The notes below the pieces were generated by a model. That model saw nothing but the letters and a program-made list of their open reading frames with translations. It had not been told where the DNA came from and did not search any database. A stretch of DNA of 64,000 nucleotides from contig JAJKFJ010021977.1 of the NCBI GenBank assembly GCA_027382625.1, positions 1 through 64,000 of the forward strand. The letters run 5' to 3'. Below are positions 45,118-55,200 of this stretch, piece by piece (within the stretch, counting starts at the first letter, position 1; every line of letters begins with the position of its first letter). A program made the translations under genes and the position numbers. This DNA is from Tetmemena sp. SeJ-2015. Its lineage: Eukaryota; Ciliophora; Spirotrichea; Sporadotrichida; Oxytrichidae.

Positions 45118-47412
45118 TCAATACCCGTATTTTTCATTTAGATTAGTCTTGCCATCTCCTCTCTAATCAGTGGGAGGCACCCAGTCATCGACTTCACCTT
45201 CGATTGTTTCAGCTTCTAAATCATTGTTTACATTTCTTTACTTTGGTTAAGCCATAGAATCATAGACTTTTTGTCTCTTGACATTCAATCCAACCTCGAG
45301 TTAGCTTCCCTAACCTCCTCTCACTTGAGTTTCCAGATATATAGTTTCTTGACCAGCTGGGCCCTTGCCTGTAGAGTTTCTATCATACTCTCTCAGCAGA
45401 TTTGAGTACTTGGACATGTCTATCTTCTCACCATTTCTATTTGCGTTCTGCACTATCTCCCTGAAGTATCCTCTCAATCCACTTTCTTCGTCAAGTCCAG
45501 TTTCTTCTTCTGAACTATTACCTTACTCATCCTAAACCAGACCTCTCTCCTTCATTAATTTAAGATGAGCCTCTTTGATTTTCTTTTGGACGATTTGCTC
45601 CTCATAAATGCGATCCTACTCCTCTTGTAGTCTTCTCTATTCTTCAAACTCTTTTTCCTTTAAGTAAGACATCTCTTTCAGCTTTTACATGGCTGCTGAA
45701 ATTCCACTCACCTCAACCTTCTTTTTTGGCTTACTCTGTTCTTGCTTATTCTGAGTCAAATGATCTACCTAAGTTTCCTATTTATCAGACTTCTTATCTA
45801 GACTGTGATCAACTCTGTCTTGATTTTAATGTGTCGAGGCGACTTAATGCTTTAGCTAAAAAGTAGTTGGGGCGACAAGAGCAAGCATTTGCGTGTACTT
45901 ATTAATTTCTGCATTCATTTCCTTAAGCTGAGCTCCTAGCTTTTACTTATTATCCAGTCTGATCTTATCTGTATTTTGCTTCATGAAGGCTTCAAATTCA
46001 TCTTCTTCATCCTCTGCTCCTTCTGCTGAAGCAGTTTCTTTATTATTTGGGTCAGCCTGCATCTCCTCAGTCAGCTTTTACCTAGAGCGGTACAGCTGCT
46101 CCAGCTTAAGCTTTATTGAGTCGTAGGTCTCTGTTTATCCCCCAAGGCCAACTGAATTGTCTTAAGCCTTGTTGAAGTTAGAGTGTCTAGTCCTATCGAA
46201 GAATTCATCCTCCTCATCGTCACTGTTATGATACTTAAACGCCGCCTCGTTCTCTTTTTCCTTATTTGTTTTACGAGGCTTCTTAGCTTGTTTAGTCGCT
46301 CTCAAGCTAGTTTTTAGCTTCTTCTCTGTCTTTTCTAGTTATTCCTTCATCTCGTTGCATTTCTTATCTATGCCTTTAAGTTTTCCTTCAACTGGCTTGT
46401 CATCAAATTCAATTTCAGACTCACTCCTTAGCTTCTACTTCTTGTCTAGAAGCTTCTTTAGCTGCCTCCTAATTCCCTCTACTTTGTTCAAAAGCTAGGT
46501 CTATTTCTCAGTAAGGTCATCTCTCTGTCGCAGTGCCTCCACATTAAGTAATCGAACATCATCATCTCCCCCATCACTACCTTCTCCTTCAGAGTCATCA
46601 CTATTCCCATCCCAGGAACCATTTTCATCTTCGTCTCCCTCTTCATCTAGCTTCCTCTGATAGGCTGCTATTTCCTCCTCTTCAAAGCCCATACCCCAAG
46701 ACACTCCTTCATCGTCATTCCCTCTCACTTATTGCAGCTTCTAATCATGCAGCTTACTCACTTGATCGTGAAACTTCCTGAGTTAGTCCACTCTACGCCT
46801 TAGCAAGTGGTCCTTTTTTTGCTTCTTAGAAACGAATTGCAACTTCTATCTGGGCTGCTCCTCTTTACCCTCTTCATTCTCATCTTCCTGTTCAGCTTCT
46901 TCTGCCTCCTCTGGTCCACAGAATATGAGGAGACGAGTAGACTGACCAAACCTTATCATATCTCCCAGTCTTAGCTTGATGTAAGTGTGTGCAGGAACCT
47001 ACTTCTTATTCACGAATGTTCCATGTGAGCTTCCAAGGTCGTAGATAAACATTACAAAATTAAAGATGAATACCTCGCCTGTATCTTTGTGCTGGATGAT
47101 AGCATGCTTTCTTGAAACAAAGGGATTTTCAAAGAGTAGGTCCACTGCGTCCTTTTATCGGCCAATTGAGTAGAAGGATTTCTAGGACAAGTCAATTTAT
47201 TCGATTATGGTTCCCTCTTTCATGACCTCTAAACTATACTAAGTCTTAGATTTACTATTTATTTCTTACTAATAATTATGGATGGGCAGGCAAGACCAGA
47301 AAGGCTCCAAGTATTCTAGTACTTCAAGCTACTGCTTCAGCTACTCTAACTGCTGATCCTCTTTTGTCGTAGGCTTTGAAAATTATCTTCCTTATAAAGT
47401 ATTCTCAGACAT
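45118..47412 (-). CDS. SLC4A1AP: Kanadaptin (SLC4A1AP) ortholog, FHA-domain protein
   Basis: ATG 47412-47410, TGA 45120-45118. Without one 21-bp IES the CDS is exactly 758 codons including stop. The FHA domain lies near residues 60-160: SFYSIGRQKDAVDLLFENPF, VSRKHAIIQHKDTGEVF, then IYDLGSSHGTFVNKKQVP, with RLGDMIRFGQSTRLLIFCGPEE. The SWGMGFEEEE segment, the FDRTRHSNF motif, DEFEAFMKQNTDKIRLD and the terminal DDWVPPTDQRGDGKTNLNEK are the known conserved blocks of kanadaptin. Long coiled-coil, Glu/Lys-rich regions lie between. FHA domains bind phosphothreonine; kanadaptin is nuclear/cytoplasmic and linked to RNA-processing complexes. The gene is transcribed divergently from the endonuclease-like array. 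Confidence 0.9.
47047..47067. other. IES, pointer AGAT, inside the FHA domain
   Basis: 21 bp between AGAT 47043-47046 and 47064-47067. Removal restores EVFIYDLGSSHGTF, the canonical FHA core, where the uncut DNA adds seven residues between EVFI and YDLG. Confidence 0.9.
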
Positions 47413-47533
47413 TTCGCACTATATATAATTATCTATTTTAATATTTGAGCAGCTATTTCAAGCGATAATATCTCAGTAATGATCAAAATGCGGGGTGATT
47501 TAAATTTGAAAATCTGAAATTTTAAAGGATAAA

Positions 47534-48672
47534 ATGTAGTCAAAATAAGTTTCGAAAAAGCGAACTCAGAAGGATGCATATTTAATTCCATATCTTACTT
47601 AATTTTAAATTTGAGATGCTAAACTCGAGAGTGATGATGAAGATAGGGGAGATGAAGAGGCAGTGGATTCAACCAAAAGGAAGATGTTTGAAACCCCAAC
47701 TGTCTAAAGTAAGCAGGTGTCACGCACAACTTCTCTCTAGCAGTCTAATCTTGCAGGCTTCTTCGGACAGGCAGCTGAGAAGCCCACAAAGTTCCATGGA
47801 GAAGCTCTGCACTAGGATTTTCCCTCAGACTCTCTGCAAATCTACCACTGGAACATAAATGGCCTAAACTCAGTCATTGAAAAGGGAAGTCTCCTCACTT
47901 TTCTAAAAGCCCATGACCCAGACATTCTATGTCTCAATGAGACTAAGATTTAAGAGGATAAGATTAGAGGCTATCAGATTCATACCAAAATACCCACTTA
48001 ATATGAACAGTACTACAACTGTAGCAAAAATAAGCCAGGTTATTCTGGAACAGCAATTATTCAAATTATGCAATATATATATGTTGAATTCTAACGAAGA
48101 TAAAGCCTGTGAGTGTCACTTTTGGAATTGGCGAGGCAGAGCATGATGGAGAAGGGAGAGTGATAACTGCAGAGTTCTCAAAGTTCATTCTAGTATCAGT
48201 ATATGTGCCTAACTCTGGTGATGACTTGAGACGATTGAAATACCGCACAACTGAATGGGACACCGCCTTCTTTAACTACCTTGACAAAGTAAGAGAAGAG
48301 AAAAAGAAGCCGCTCATAATGACTGGAGATTTGAATGTAGCTAGGACTGAGATAGACATCTTCAATGCTAAAGGAAAGGAGAAAACAGCTTGTTTCACTC
48401 CAGAAGAGAGAAAGTCGTTTGAGACGTTTATGAATCGAGGATATGTGGATACTTACAGGCGTCTTTACCCTGAGGGGAGAGACTACACGTACTTCTCAGC
48501 CAGAGGGAACAATAAAGCGGAGGACAAAGGTTGGAGGATAGACTACTTTGTTGTGCATGAGTCAGACTTTGCTATGGTGAAGGATGTGAAGGTTCACAAG
48601 GAAATTAATGGAAGTGACCATGTGCCCATGAAGATTGATCTCGACCTCTCTAAAATAGTGTATTAGTTATGA
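47534..48672 (+). CDS. ExoIII/AP endonuclease-like protein, array unit 1 (intact)
   Basis: ATG 47534. After removal of two IESs (42 and 32 bp) the CDS is 355 codons including stop TGA 48670-48672. An acidic/Ser N-terminus is followed by the exonuclease III fold signatures in order: YHWNINGLNSVIEKG (Asn), DILCLNETKI (metal-binding Glu), NKPGYSGTAI (Tyr), MTGDLNVARTE (catalytic Asp and Asn), DKGWRIDYFVV (Asp) and NGSDHVPMKIDL (Asp-His). All catalytic residues are present. The family cleaves DNA 5' to abasic sites and may trim 3' ends. This is the 5'-most and best preserved of five tandem units, and it is divergent from kanadaptin with about 120 bp between starts. Confidence 0.88.
47578..47619. 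other. IES, pointer GATGC
   Basis: 42 bp between GATGC 47573-47577 and 47615-47619. Removes an in-frame TGA and joins KRTQKDA to KLESDDEDRG. Confidence 0.85.
48059..48090. other. IES, pointer ATT
   Basis: 32 bp between ATT 48056-48058 and 48088-48090. Removal gives GTAILTKIKPVSV, matching the GTGLLTKIKPLRV of unit 2. Confidence 0.8.
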
Positions 48673-48689
48673 TGATTGATTTAATTAAG

Positions 48690-49140
48690 TCTTTATATAA
48701 ATAAAGGGGAAATCTTAGGAGACCAAGTCCAAGGCTAAGATCTCCTAGGAAACTAAGAGCAAGTCCAGAAGCAAGAAACTAGTAAAGAATCAGAAGAATG
48801 ATTCTGAAAGTGAAGCATAAAAATCATAATTTATTTTGAGGAGGGCGAAGAAGAAGAAGAAGTGAAACTGCCTCACAACAACAAAAGTAAAGTTGTGGAT
48901 CATAGTGAGAAAGAGGACAATCAAGAAGGTGAAGATGAGAAAGAAGAGGAAGATGATGAAGAGGAAACTAAAACTTACAAGAAAACTGCTCAAACTTCAA
49001 ATACATTTCAGATGAACTAATCTAAAACATAGATTGTAAAAATTAATAATTTCATTGAATATGATAGTCTTTATAAAAGCTCCTTTTATATTTTGAAATG
49101 GGATAAATTAATTTAACCACAAGTATATTTATAAATTTAT
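48690..49140 (+). CDS. Lys/Glu-rich low-complexity segments after array unit 1
   Basis: One frame reads KGKSQETKSKAKISQETKSK (about 48700-48760) and, after an AT-rich break at about 48820-48840, a Glu-rich stretch (EEEEEVKLPHNN; EDNQEGEDEKEEEDDEEETK) to about 49010. It resembles the charged N-terminal leaders of the endonuclease-like units, so it may be a leftover or a leader of another unit. No catalytic motif is present. Confidence 0.35.
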
Positions 49141-49148
49141 GGAAATCT

Positions 49149-50279
49149 AAGAAAGTAATGAAAAGTGAATGGCCTACAGAAGACTTTTAAAAAATTCCAA
49201 ATCTCGGAGGCATTTATAACACTAATAGTACTTATTAGAAGGTATATAACTCTAGCAAAGCAATACCTGCTTCCTCTAATTTCAATACCAACCCTTTCTC
49301 ATCGATCAGTTAAACGTCTTCTTCAATAACTAGTCTAGGAAATTAATTTGGCCTTTAGATGAGTCTTCAGGGTAAAGCTTAGAGACACCCTCTTTGTCGA
49401 ATAGCTAAGAGAAAGATGGGAAAAGGGAGGATATGCGAAACAGGATGAATTAAATGCTGTAGTACACTTAAGAAAAGCTAGAAGAGCATCTAGCTGCTCA
49501 AAGATCATTAGGAATAGAGCCCTCTTAGAACGATATAATAGCCATGAGAAAAACTCTAATGATAGAGGCCAACAGGAAGTTTAATGCCTCGTCTGAGGGA
49601 GCAGCAGGCTTCAAACCTGCTTGGGACAGCGAGTACAGATAGTTTGATGAGCAGTATTGAGATGATGATGATGATGATGTTTAATTTGATTTGTTTGGAT
49701 CATTTAATTTTCAAATTTTCATTAAGTTCTCTTAATCCTGATAATAGGAAGAAGAGACAAAACTAATGTTAGAGATGGCTAATAGAGAGGGAAATCTGTG
49801 AAAGAAGAAGTCAAAGACGAAGATGATGAGGATACATAAGACTATCCTAAGATTAAATCCAAGTTTTTAGCCAATCATTTGCTCGGAAAATAAAGCTAAA
49901 GGAGGAGTAGATCCACTGTTAACAAAAGATCTTCTAAAGATCAAGATTAATCAGATTTATTAAATGGGAAAGTAAGATAGAAACCTAAATCTTAGCACAA
50001 AAAGAAGAATAAGAAGAATTAGGATTCAGAGGAAAGTGGGAGTGACTTTGAGATACCACCTACAATTAAATACGAACTGAAAAATTTGCGAGAGTTTTCG
50101 AAATAAGAACTGTATGAATAGAACATGGAAGTAGAGAAGAGGTACTTCAAACAAATGAAGAATATAGGAGGAAAGGGCTAAGGAACTTCTATGGTAAAGC
50201 TTTTGGAAGTGAAGAAATAGATCGCTCAAGAAGTTATGAATGAATGGAGACAGAACTTAAAAAGAAAGAAGAGTTGATT
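49149..50279 (+). CDS. Unknown basic low-complexity protein lying inside the array
   Basis: ATG at about 49158 starts MKSEWPTEDFQKIPNLGGIY. A Ser/Asn-rich region continues to about 49390, where the frame steps to PSLSNSQEKDGKREDMRNRM, then RRSLGIEPS-like helical sequence and GAAGFKPAWDSEYRQFDEQY. After a (gat)n simple repeat and AT-rich stretch (49656-49745, a probable IES), the frame IGRRDKTNVRDGQQRGKSVK resumes. It is Lys-rich and ends at LKRKKS with TGA at about 50277. No catalytic motif of the endonuclease family. Function unknown; composition suggests a nuclear protein. Confidence 0.45.
49662..49682. repeat. GAT trinucleotide simple repeat
   Basis: About seven tandem gat/atg units directly after an in-frame TGA at the edge of a probable IES. 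Confidence 0.7.
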
Positions 50280-50838
50280 ATAAATTTTAAACTTTTCATT
50301 TTTATTTCCTTCTTTAAAATTTTTTAGATTAAAAATAAATTGAAAGGGAGGAATAAGAAGAGTGGCTCTCAGCCTTTTCTTTCAGGTAAATTAGGACAAG
50401 TAACGAGGAAATTGAAAAGAAAGAAAGGGAATAGTAAGAAGGGAAAGATAGAAAGCAAAATTACGGAATAGATAATAGGAAATTTATATGATAAATAATT
50501 AGTATAATAAGCAAATCTTTTGCTTATAAATACTTTTCAAAAAAAAATTATCTTACTTTAATAGTTTGGGAGAATGAAGAATTTCAAAATATTGTAGATT
50601 TTAAAATTAATTAATATTTTATTTTTTCTTATTAAAACATAATAAAATAAATATTTTCCGAATAAAAATTAAACACTAAAATATCCATTTAATCAGTTTA
50701 AATTGTAAAATCACATAAGTGAAGAGAATTTAATTTAAAATTAAATTAGTTTTACATTATTAAGTATTTATTCTAGTAATATCAAAATAAATTTGACGAA
50801 ATAATTTGACTCCTTTAAATTTTTCTTTAGAACGACAT
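50280..50838. other. AT-rich spacer within the array
   Basis: The first 180 bp still contains a Lys-rich open frame (KGRNKKSGSQPFLS). The rest is A/T runs with no supported gene. Confidence 0.4.
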
Positions 50839-51903
50839 GATTAAAACCTTGCATAGAAATTTAACGCCAGAGTAGGTGCTCTCAAATCAAGAAGCAAATA
50901 AGTGGAAGAAACAATCACAAAGTCTTGCTGCATCAAAAGTGGATCCTTAGATAATCCAACACTAGTTACAAAAGTTGAAAAGGAAGTAGATTTTAAGATT
51001 TCACTGTAACAGAAAAATCTTATTTTTTAATTTATCAAGCTATGGAGTAGCTGAACTTTCCTCTACTCCAAAAAAGGGCAGTTTAAATATCTACCAGTGG
51101 AATATCAATGGACTGAATGCTATTATGAAGAAAGGAGCTCTCTAAGACTTCCTCTAACAAGTTAATCCAAGTATTTTGTGCATGAATGGAACCAAAGTGA
51201 CTACTGAGAGAGTAGAGGAACTTAAGCTGAAAGAGCAACTGCCAACAAATTATGAACAGTATTGGAGTGGCTCCAAGATCAGAAAGGGCTATGCAGGGAC
51301 AGGGCTCCTCACTAAGATTAAACCACTAAGAGTTACATTTGGAATGGGAATAGAAAAACACGATGAACATGGCAGGATTATAACAGCAGAATTCGAAAAT
51401 TTGTACTGGTCAATACTTACTTCCCCAATTCAGGCATGAAAAAATAAAAGAAAGATTTATTTTTAATGAAGTTTGAGTATGTGGAGTACAGAACGGGAGA
51501 ATGGGATCATGATTTCGGGATTATCTTGACTATGTGCGGGATACTCACAAGAAGCCAGTGATCTTGACAGGGGACTTAAATATAGGGAGAGATATGCGAG
51601 ATATCTCTGATTTAAAAAGGTAAAGCATTTCCTAAAATACTACCACCCACTTGAAGAGCACAGTCTCACGAATTTGTTGGCAAGAGGCTACATTGATACT
51701 TTCAGGCATCTCTACCCTGACAAAAAGGAGTTTAGTAACTTCTCTTTCAGAGGTAAACAGAGTAAGGAGAAAAACAACGGAGTAAGAGTCGACTTTTTCA
51801 TTTTGAGTGAAAGAGACATAGGCCTAGTTAAAGACAGTAAAATACTAAAGCACATTGATGGGAGTGACCATGTGCCTCTCGAACTTCAAATTTAAGATTC
51901 AAA
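50839..51903 (+). pseudogene. ExoIII-like array unit 2, catalytic Glu lost and frame slips
   Basis: ATG at about 50838 (MIKTLHRNLTPEQVLSNQEA). Signatures: IYQWNINGLNAIMKKG, then SILCMNGTKV, where the metal-binding Glu codon is GGA (Gly, 51188-51190), then KGYAGTGLLTKIKPLRVTFG, ILTGDLNIGRD, NNGVRVDFFIL and DGSDHVPLELQI. A 30-bp IES (51441-51470) is conserved. Single-base losses occur at about 51399 (gaaaa|tttg) and about 51513 (tttc|ggg) and another slip at about 51620. Either these are sequence errors, or the copy is decayed. The Glu-to-Gly change is independent of the indels. Confidence 0.75.
51441..51470. other. IES, pointer ATGAA
   Basis: 30 bp between ATGAA 51436-51440 and 51466-51470. 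Removal joins YFPNSGM to KFEYVEYRTGEW, matching units 1 and 5. Confidence 0.85.
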
Positions 51904-51960
51904 ATAAATGAGATATATTTATTAAAGAAATCGATTTGAACATGCTAGAGGCAAAGAGAT

Positions 51961-52553
51961 CATGACACCTTAGAATTCATAATATCAAATTAGCAGATTA
52001 ATTTCTAAAAGTGTATTGACTTACCTACATGAATTAATAAAATACCTCAACGTATTTTTCTTCCATAGATCTAAAAAGTTAGAGCAGAAGGATAAACTTA
52101 GTGCTAGTTATATTACTGTAAAAGGAAAGCTCATTAAAGTCAATAAGAAAAAGAAAGAACAGTAAGAAAATAATGAAGAAGAGGAAAAATAGGAAAAATC
52201 CGTAAAGACTAAAAAATAATTAGAGCCTTAGCAAAAGGCATCTCACACTTACGGCTTAGGCTGAACATGAGAACTTTCCACATTAAAAAGTCAGTCTCTG
52301 GTGCTGGAATATAAATGGGCTTCAATCCGTGCTATTGAAAGGCAAACTGAAATAATTTCTCGACGAAACTTCGCCACCTATACTTTGTCTAAGCGAAACA
52401 AAAACAGACCTAGAAAAGATAGCTAAAGAAAAGTTCCATGAGCAAATTCCCAGCTCATATCTACAGTATTGGAATTGCTGTAAAATTAAGAAAGGATATT
52501 CAGGGACTGGCTTGCTCACTAAAATCAAACCTCTGAAAGTTGAATTCGATATT
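51961..52553 (+). CDS. ExoIII-like array unit 3, N-terminal half
   Basis: A charged leader (VNKKKKEQQENNEEEEKQEK) leads, after a frame step near 52260, to SWCWNINGLQSVLLKGK-like sequence (WNINGL), PPILCLSETKTD (Glu present), YLQYWNCCKIKKGYSGTGLL and TKIKPLKVEFDI. Coding then stops abruptly in AT-rich DNA at 52554. The last 18 bases (52536-52553) recur at 54460-54477, where unit 5 begins. So this half may be joined to unit 5 rather than to the C-terminal half that follows it. Confidence 0.65.
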
Positions 52554-52598
52554 TTAATATGCCTAATTTTATCAATAAAGAGTTGTATAAACGTGAGA

Positions 52599-52955
52599 GG
52601 ACTTAAATATAGGGTTTGATGAGTTAGACATATTTGAGAGGAAGTGGAAGAAGCATCCTTTAGAGGGCTATCATCCATCAGAGTATGACTCTCTTCACAA
52701 TCTACTAAACAGGGGTTACATAGCTTTAATTAAATTAATTTTAGACACGTTTAGACACCTGTACCCTGGAGTGAGAGAATTTAGCAATTTCTCTTACAGA
52801 GCGAGGAACCCACGAGAAAGAAACAGAGGAATCCGAGTTGACTACTTCATAATTAGTAAAGATCACGCTTCCTTAATAAAAGAGAGCAAAATACATAAGA
52901 ACTTCTTAGGAAGTGACCATGTGCCAATATAAATTGAGCTTGATTGCTAAAAACT
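52599..52955 (+). CDS. ExoIII-like C-terminal half-unit after array unit 3
   Basis: Coding starts abruptly at GGACTTAAATATAGGG (52599-52614; DLNIG, the catalytic Asp block) and runs FDELDIFERKWKKHPLEGYH. A 21-bp IES follows at 52724-52744, then DTFRHLYPGVREFSNFSYRA, RNRGIRVDYFIIS and FLGSDHVPI. The central block between TKIKPLKVEFDI and GDLN is missing here. The first 16 bases are identical to 51572-51587 in unit 2. C-terminal catalytic residues are intact. The stop is TGA at about 52968. Confidence 0.65.
52724..52744. other. IES, pointer TAG
   Basis: 21 bp between TAG 52721-52723 and 52742-52744. Removal restores NRGYIDTFRHLYP, as in unit 2 (ARGYIDTFRHLYP). Confidence 0.85.
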
Positions 52956-53575
52956 TAGTAAACTGTGATATATATATGTAACTTAATTGCAACTTGTTAT
53001 AATTTATTAAATCTCAAATGCTTTCTACTAAAGTCTTAAAAATCAGTGTTGGTTTGGTTAAAAATAGGTGTGCTGCTTTTTCAAATTTACAAACAGCCTC
53101 CTCTTCTTCAAAAATATAGTCGCCCTTAAACAAAGTGGAAGAAGGAGTTGAAAAGAAAAAAAGAAGGAAGGCAGCTTTAACTTTGGAAGACATAATTAAA
53201 TACTAAGAAGAGTTCGATCGATAAGAATATATCCCAGAGCTCCCAGAATAAATGCCCGTATTCAATCCGCAAGTAGCTTCCAAACTATGTTTATTTTATC
53301 AGGAGACGCTATTGTTTAGGAAAGCTCAATTTAGGATTTTAATCTATACTCATGGAACATCAACGGAATCAACTCTTAAATGAAGAAGTAAACTTTCTAG
53401 CAGTTCTTGAGTGACTACGATCCTTTAATGCTTTGTATGCAGGAGATTAAGATTGACTCAGAGAAATGCTAGAGACTAATATTCATAATCAATTGCCAAC
53501 AAATTATGAACAGTACTGGAACTATTCAACTTCCCTAAAAAAGGTTATGCAGGCACAGCCTTGCTCACAAAGATA

Positions 53576-53610
53576 TCTTTTTTTAATCAAATTGATTTAT
53601 TTTTAAGATA
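53576..53610. other. IES, pointer AAGATA
   Basis: 35 bp, T-rich, between AAGATA 53570-53575 and 53605-53610. Removal gives ALLTKIKPLRVDFG, conserved in the other units. Confidence 0.9.
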
Positions 53611-53923
53611 AAACCTTTAAGAGTTGACTTTGGAATAGGAATTCACATGCATGATGAGCACGGAAGGATATTAACAGCCGAATTTGAGAAATTCACGATA
53701 GTAAATGTTTATTCTCCGAATGGATTGTTCGATGAGGAAAGCGAAAAGTATTAGAAAAGGAAAATGTGGGAGTTGGAATTCCCTCTGTATTTGGAACATA
53801 TTATTGAGTAGTAGAAAAAGGATAAATCAGTGAAGCCTCTTATCGTTTGTGGGGATATGAATATGGGCTATTCTATGTTCGATATATACGATAATTGGAA
53901 TGGTTGGAAATCTATTTCTTTAA

Positions 53924-53959
53924 AATACTTAGTCAACCAAAATTATCTTTACTCTTTAA
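53924..53959. other. Probable IES, pointer CTTTAA
   Basis: 36 bp between CTTTAA 53918-53923 and 53954-53959, within a region that adds extra residues relative to unit 3. Its length is a multiple of three, so the frame gives no independent proof. Confidence 0.5.
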
Positions 53960-54299
53960 GTTTTTTTTATCTCCGCAATCTTTTGAAGAGAGGCTACGTA
54001 GATGCCTATCGCCATCTCTACCCAACAAAGAAAGACTTCACAAGTTTCTCATTCAGAAAGAAGAACTGCAGAGAATTGAATAGAGGTCTAAGGACCGATT
54101 ATTTTCTAGTTAGCTAACAGCACTAACATATAATTAAAGATTCTCTCATGCATAAGGCTGAAAGTCGGCAGTGATCATATCCCCATTCAAGCTCAAACTT
54201 CTCAATATGATCTAGTGCCATAGTTTTTGAGGAAAATTATTTGTTGGGCTTATTTGAATCATGATTATAATTTTATTATAAATGGTCTTAATTTCTGTC

Positions 54300-55019
54300 A
54301 AATTTAATTTTCAAAAATATCAACTCCCGCAACTTCATTTCTTCTTGCATGCTGCCTTAAAAGAGGCTTATATCAACAGTTGCTTACTAATTAGGAGCAA
54401 GAATCAGCTGTGAAGAGGCGTACTAGATCTAAAAATATAAATAAAATAGCATTTATTATAAAGTTGAATTCGATATTGGTATCAGCAAGCATGATTAGGA
54501 AGGAAGAGGGTTATTACAGCAGAGTTCGAGTAATTCATTCTCATAAATGTCTATGTCCCAAACTCAGGGGACATGCTAAAGCGTCTTGAATATAGAACAA
54601 GAGAGTGGGATGTTGATTTCCACAACTATATAGAGAGGGTGAGGAAGGACTCAAACAAGCCAGTGATAGTGAGTGGAGATTTGAATGTGGCCAGAAATGA
54701 ACTTAGATGTATACGATCCCAAGGGCAAGGACAAGACTGCTTGCTACACTCCGCAGGAAAGAGAATCAATGCGAAGGTTTATAGAAGAGAAAGGCTACAT
54801 AGATACTTACGGCATCTTTATCCCGACAAAGAGGAATACTCCTTTTACTCCTATCGCTTTTAAGCTAAGGAGAATGATATGGGCTGGAGAATAGATTACT
54901 TCCTAATTGATAAAGATAGCTTTGGCATAGTAGAGGACTCAAGAATACATAAAAAGTTTGAAGGGAGCGACCATATTCCCATCGAGCTCTTGATCGATTT
55001 ATCTAAAGCAAAGAAATGA
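54300..55019 (+). pseudogene. ExoIII-like array unit 5, C-terminal two-thirds only, with frame slips
   Basis: A possible leader (TPATSFLLACCLKRG, then EQESAVKRRTRSK) ends in AT-rich DNA. The catalytic fold starts at 54460 with the shared 18-bp segment (KVEFDI) and continues GISKHDQEGR, FILINVYVPNSGDMLKRLEY, VIVSGDLNVARNEL, YDPKGKDKTACYTPQERESM, GYIDTY, MGWRIDYFLIDKD and EGSDHIPIELLIDLS, stopping at TGA 55017-55019. The N-terminal WNINGL and ETK blocks are absent locally. One- or two-base slips lie at about 54507 (extra GG), 54704 and 54812. Confidence 0.7.
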
Positions 55020-55200
55020 TTAAATTCCTTACCCCAAATCAATTAACTTCAGATGTTAAGTTCTAATCTTAATTTTCCCCGCTGAGTTTTCAGATTATTT
55101 ATCCTAAATTTAACAGGGTTATTAAATTTTATTGATATTATAGTTATTATAAGGTAACTTACTCCATTTTATAAAAGTTATCTTACTACTATTTTCGGTG

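Larger units (their letters stand above)
53019..54260 (+). pseudogene. ExoIII-like array unit 4, nearly complete, with frame slips
   Basis: ATG at 53019 (MLSTKVLKISVGLVKNRCAA, which could be an organelle-targeting leader). A basic stretch follows (EKKKRRKAALTLEDIIKYQE). After an unresolved break at about 53285-53310 come NLYSWNINGINSQMKKQTFQ, LMLCMQEIKIDSEK (Glu present), KKGYAGTALLTKI, a 35-bp IES, IKPLRVDFGIGIHMHDEHGR, LIVCGDMNMGYSM, a second probable IES, KRGYVDAYRHLYPTKKDFTS, RGLRTDYFLVS and SGSDHIPIQAQ. Slips at about 53495, 53534 and 54163 each change frame by one base. Differs from the other units in the DMNMG variant of the Asp-Asn motif. Confidence 0.7.
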
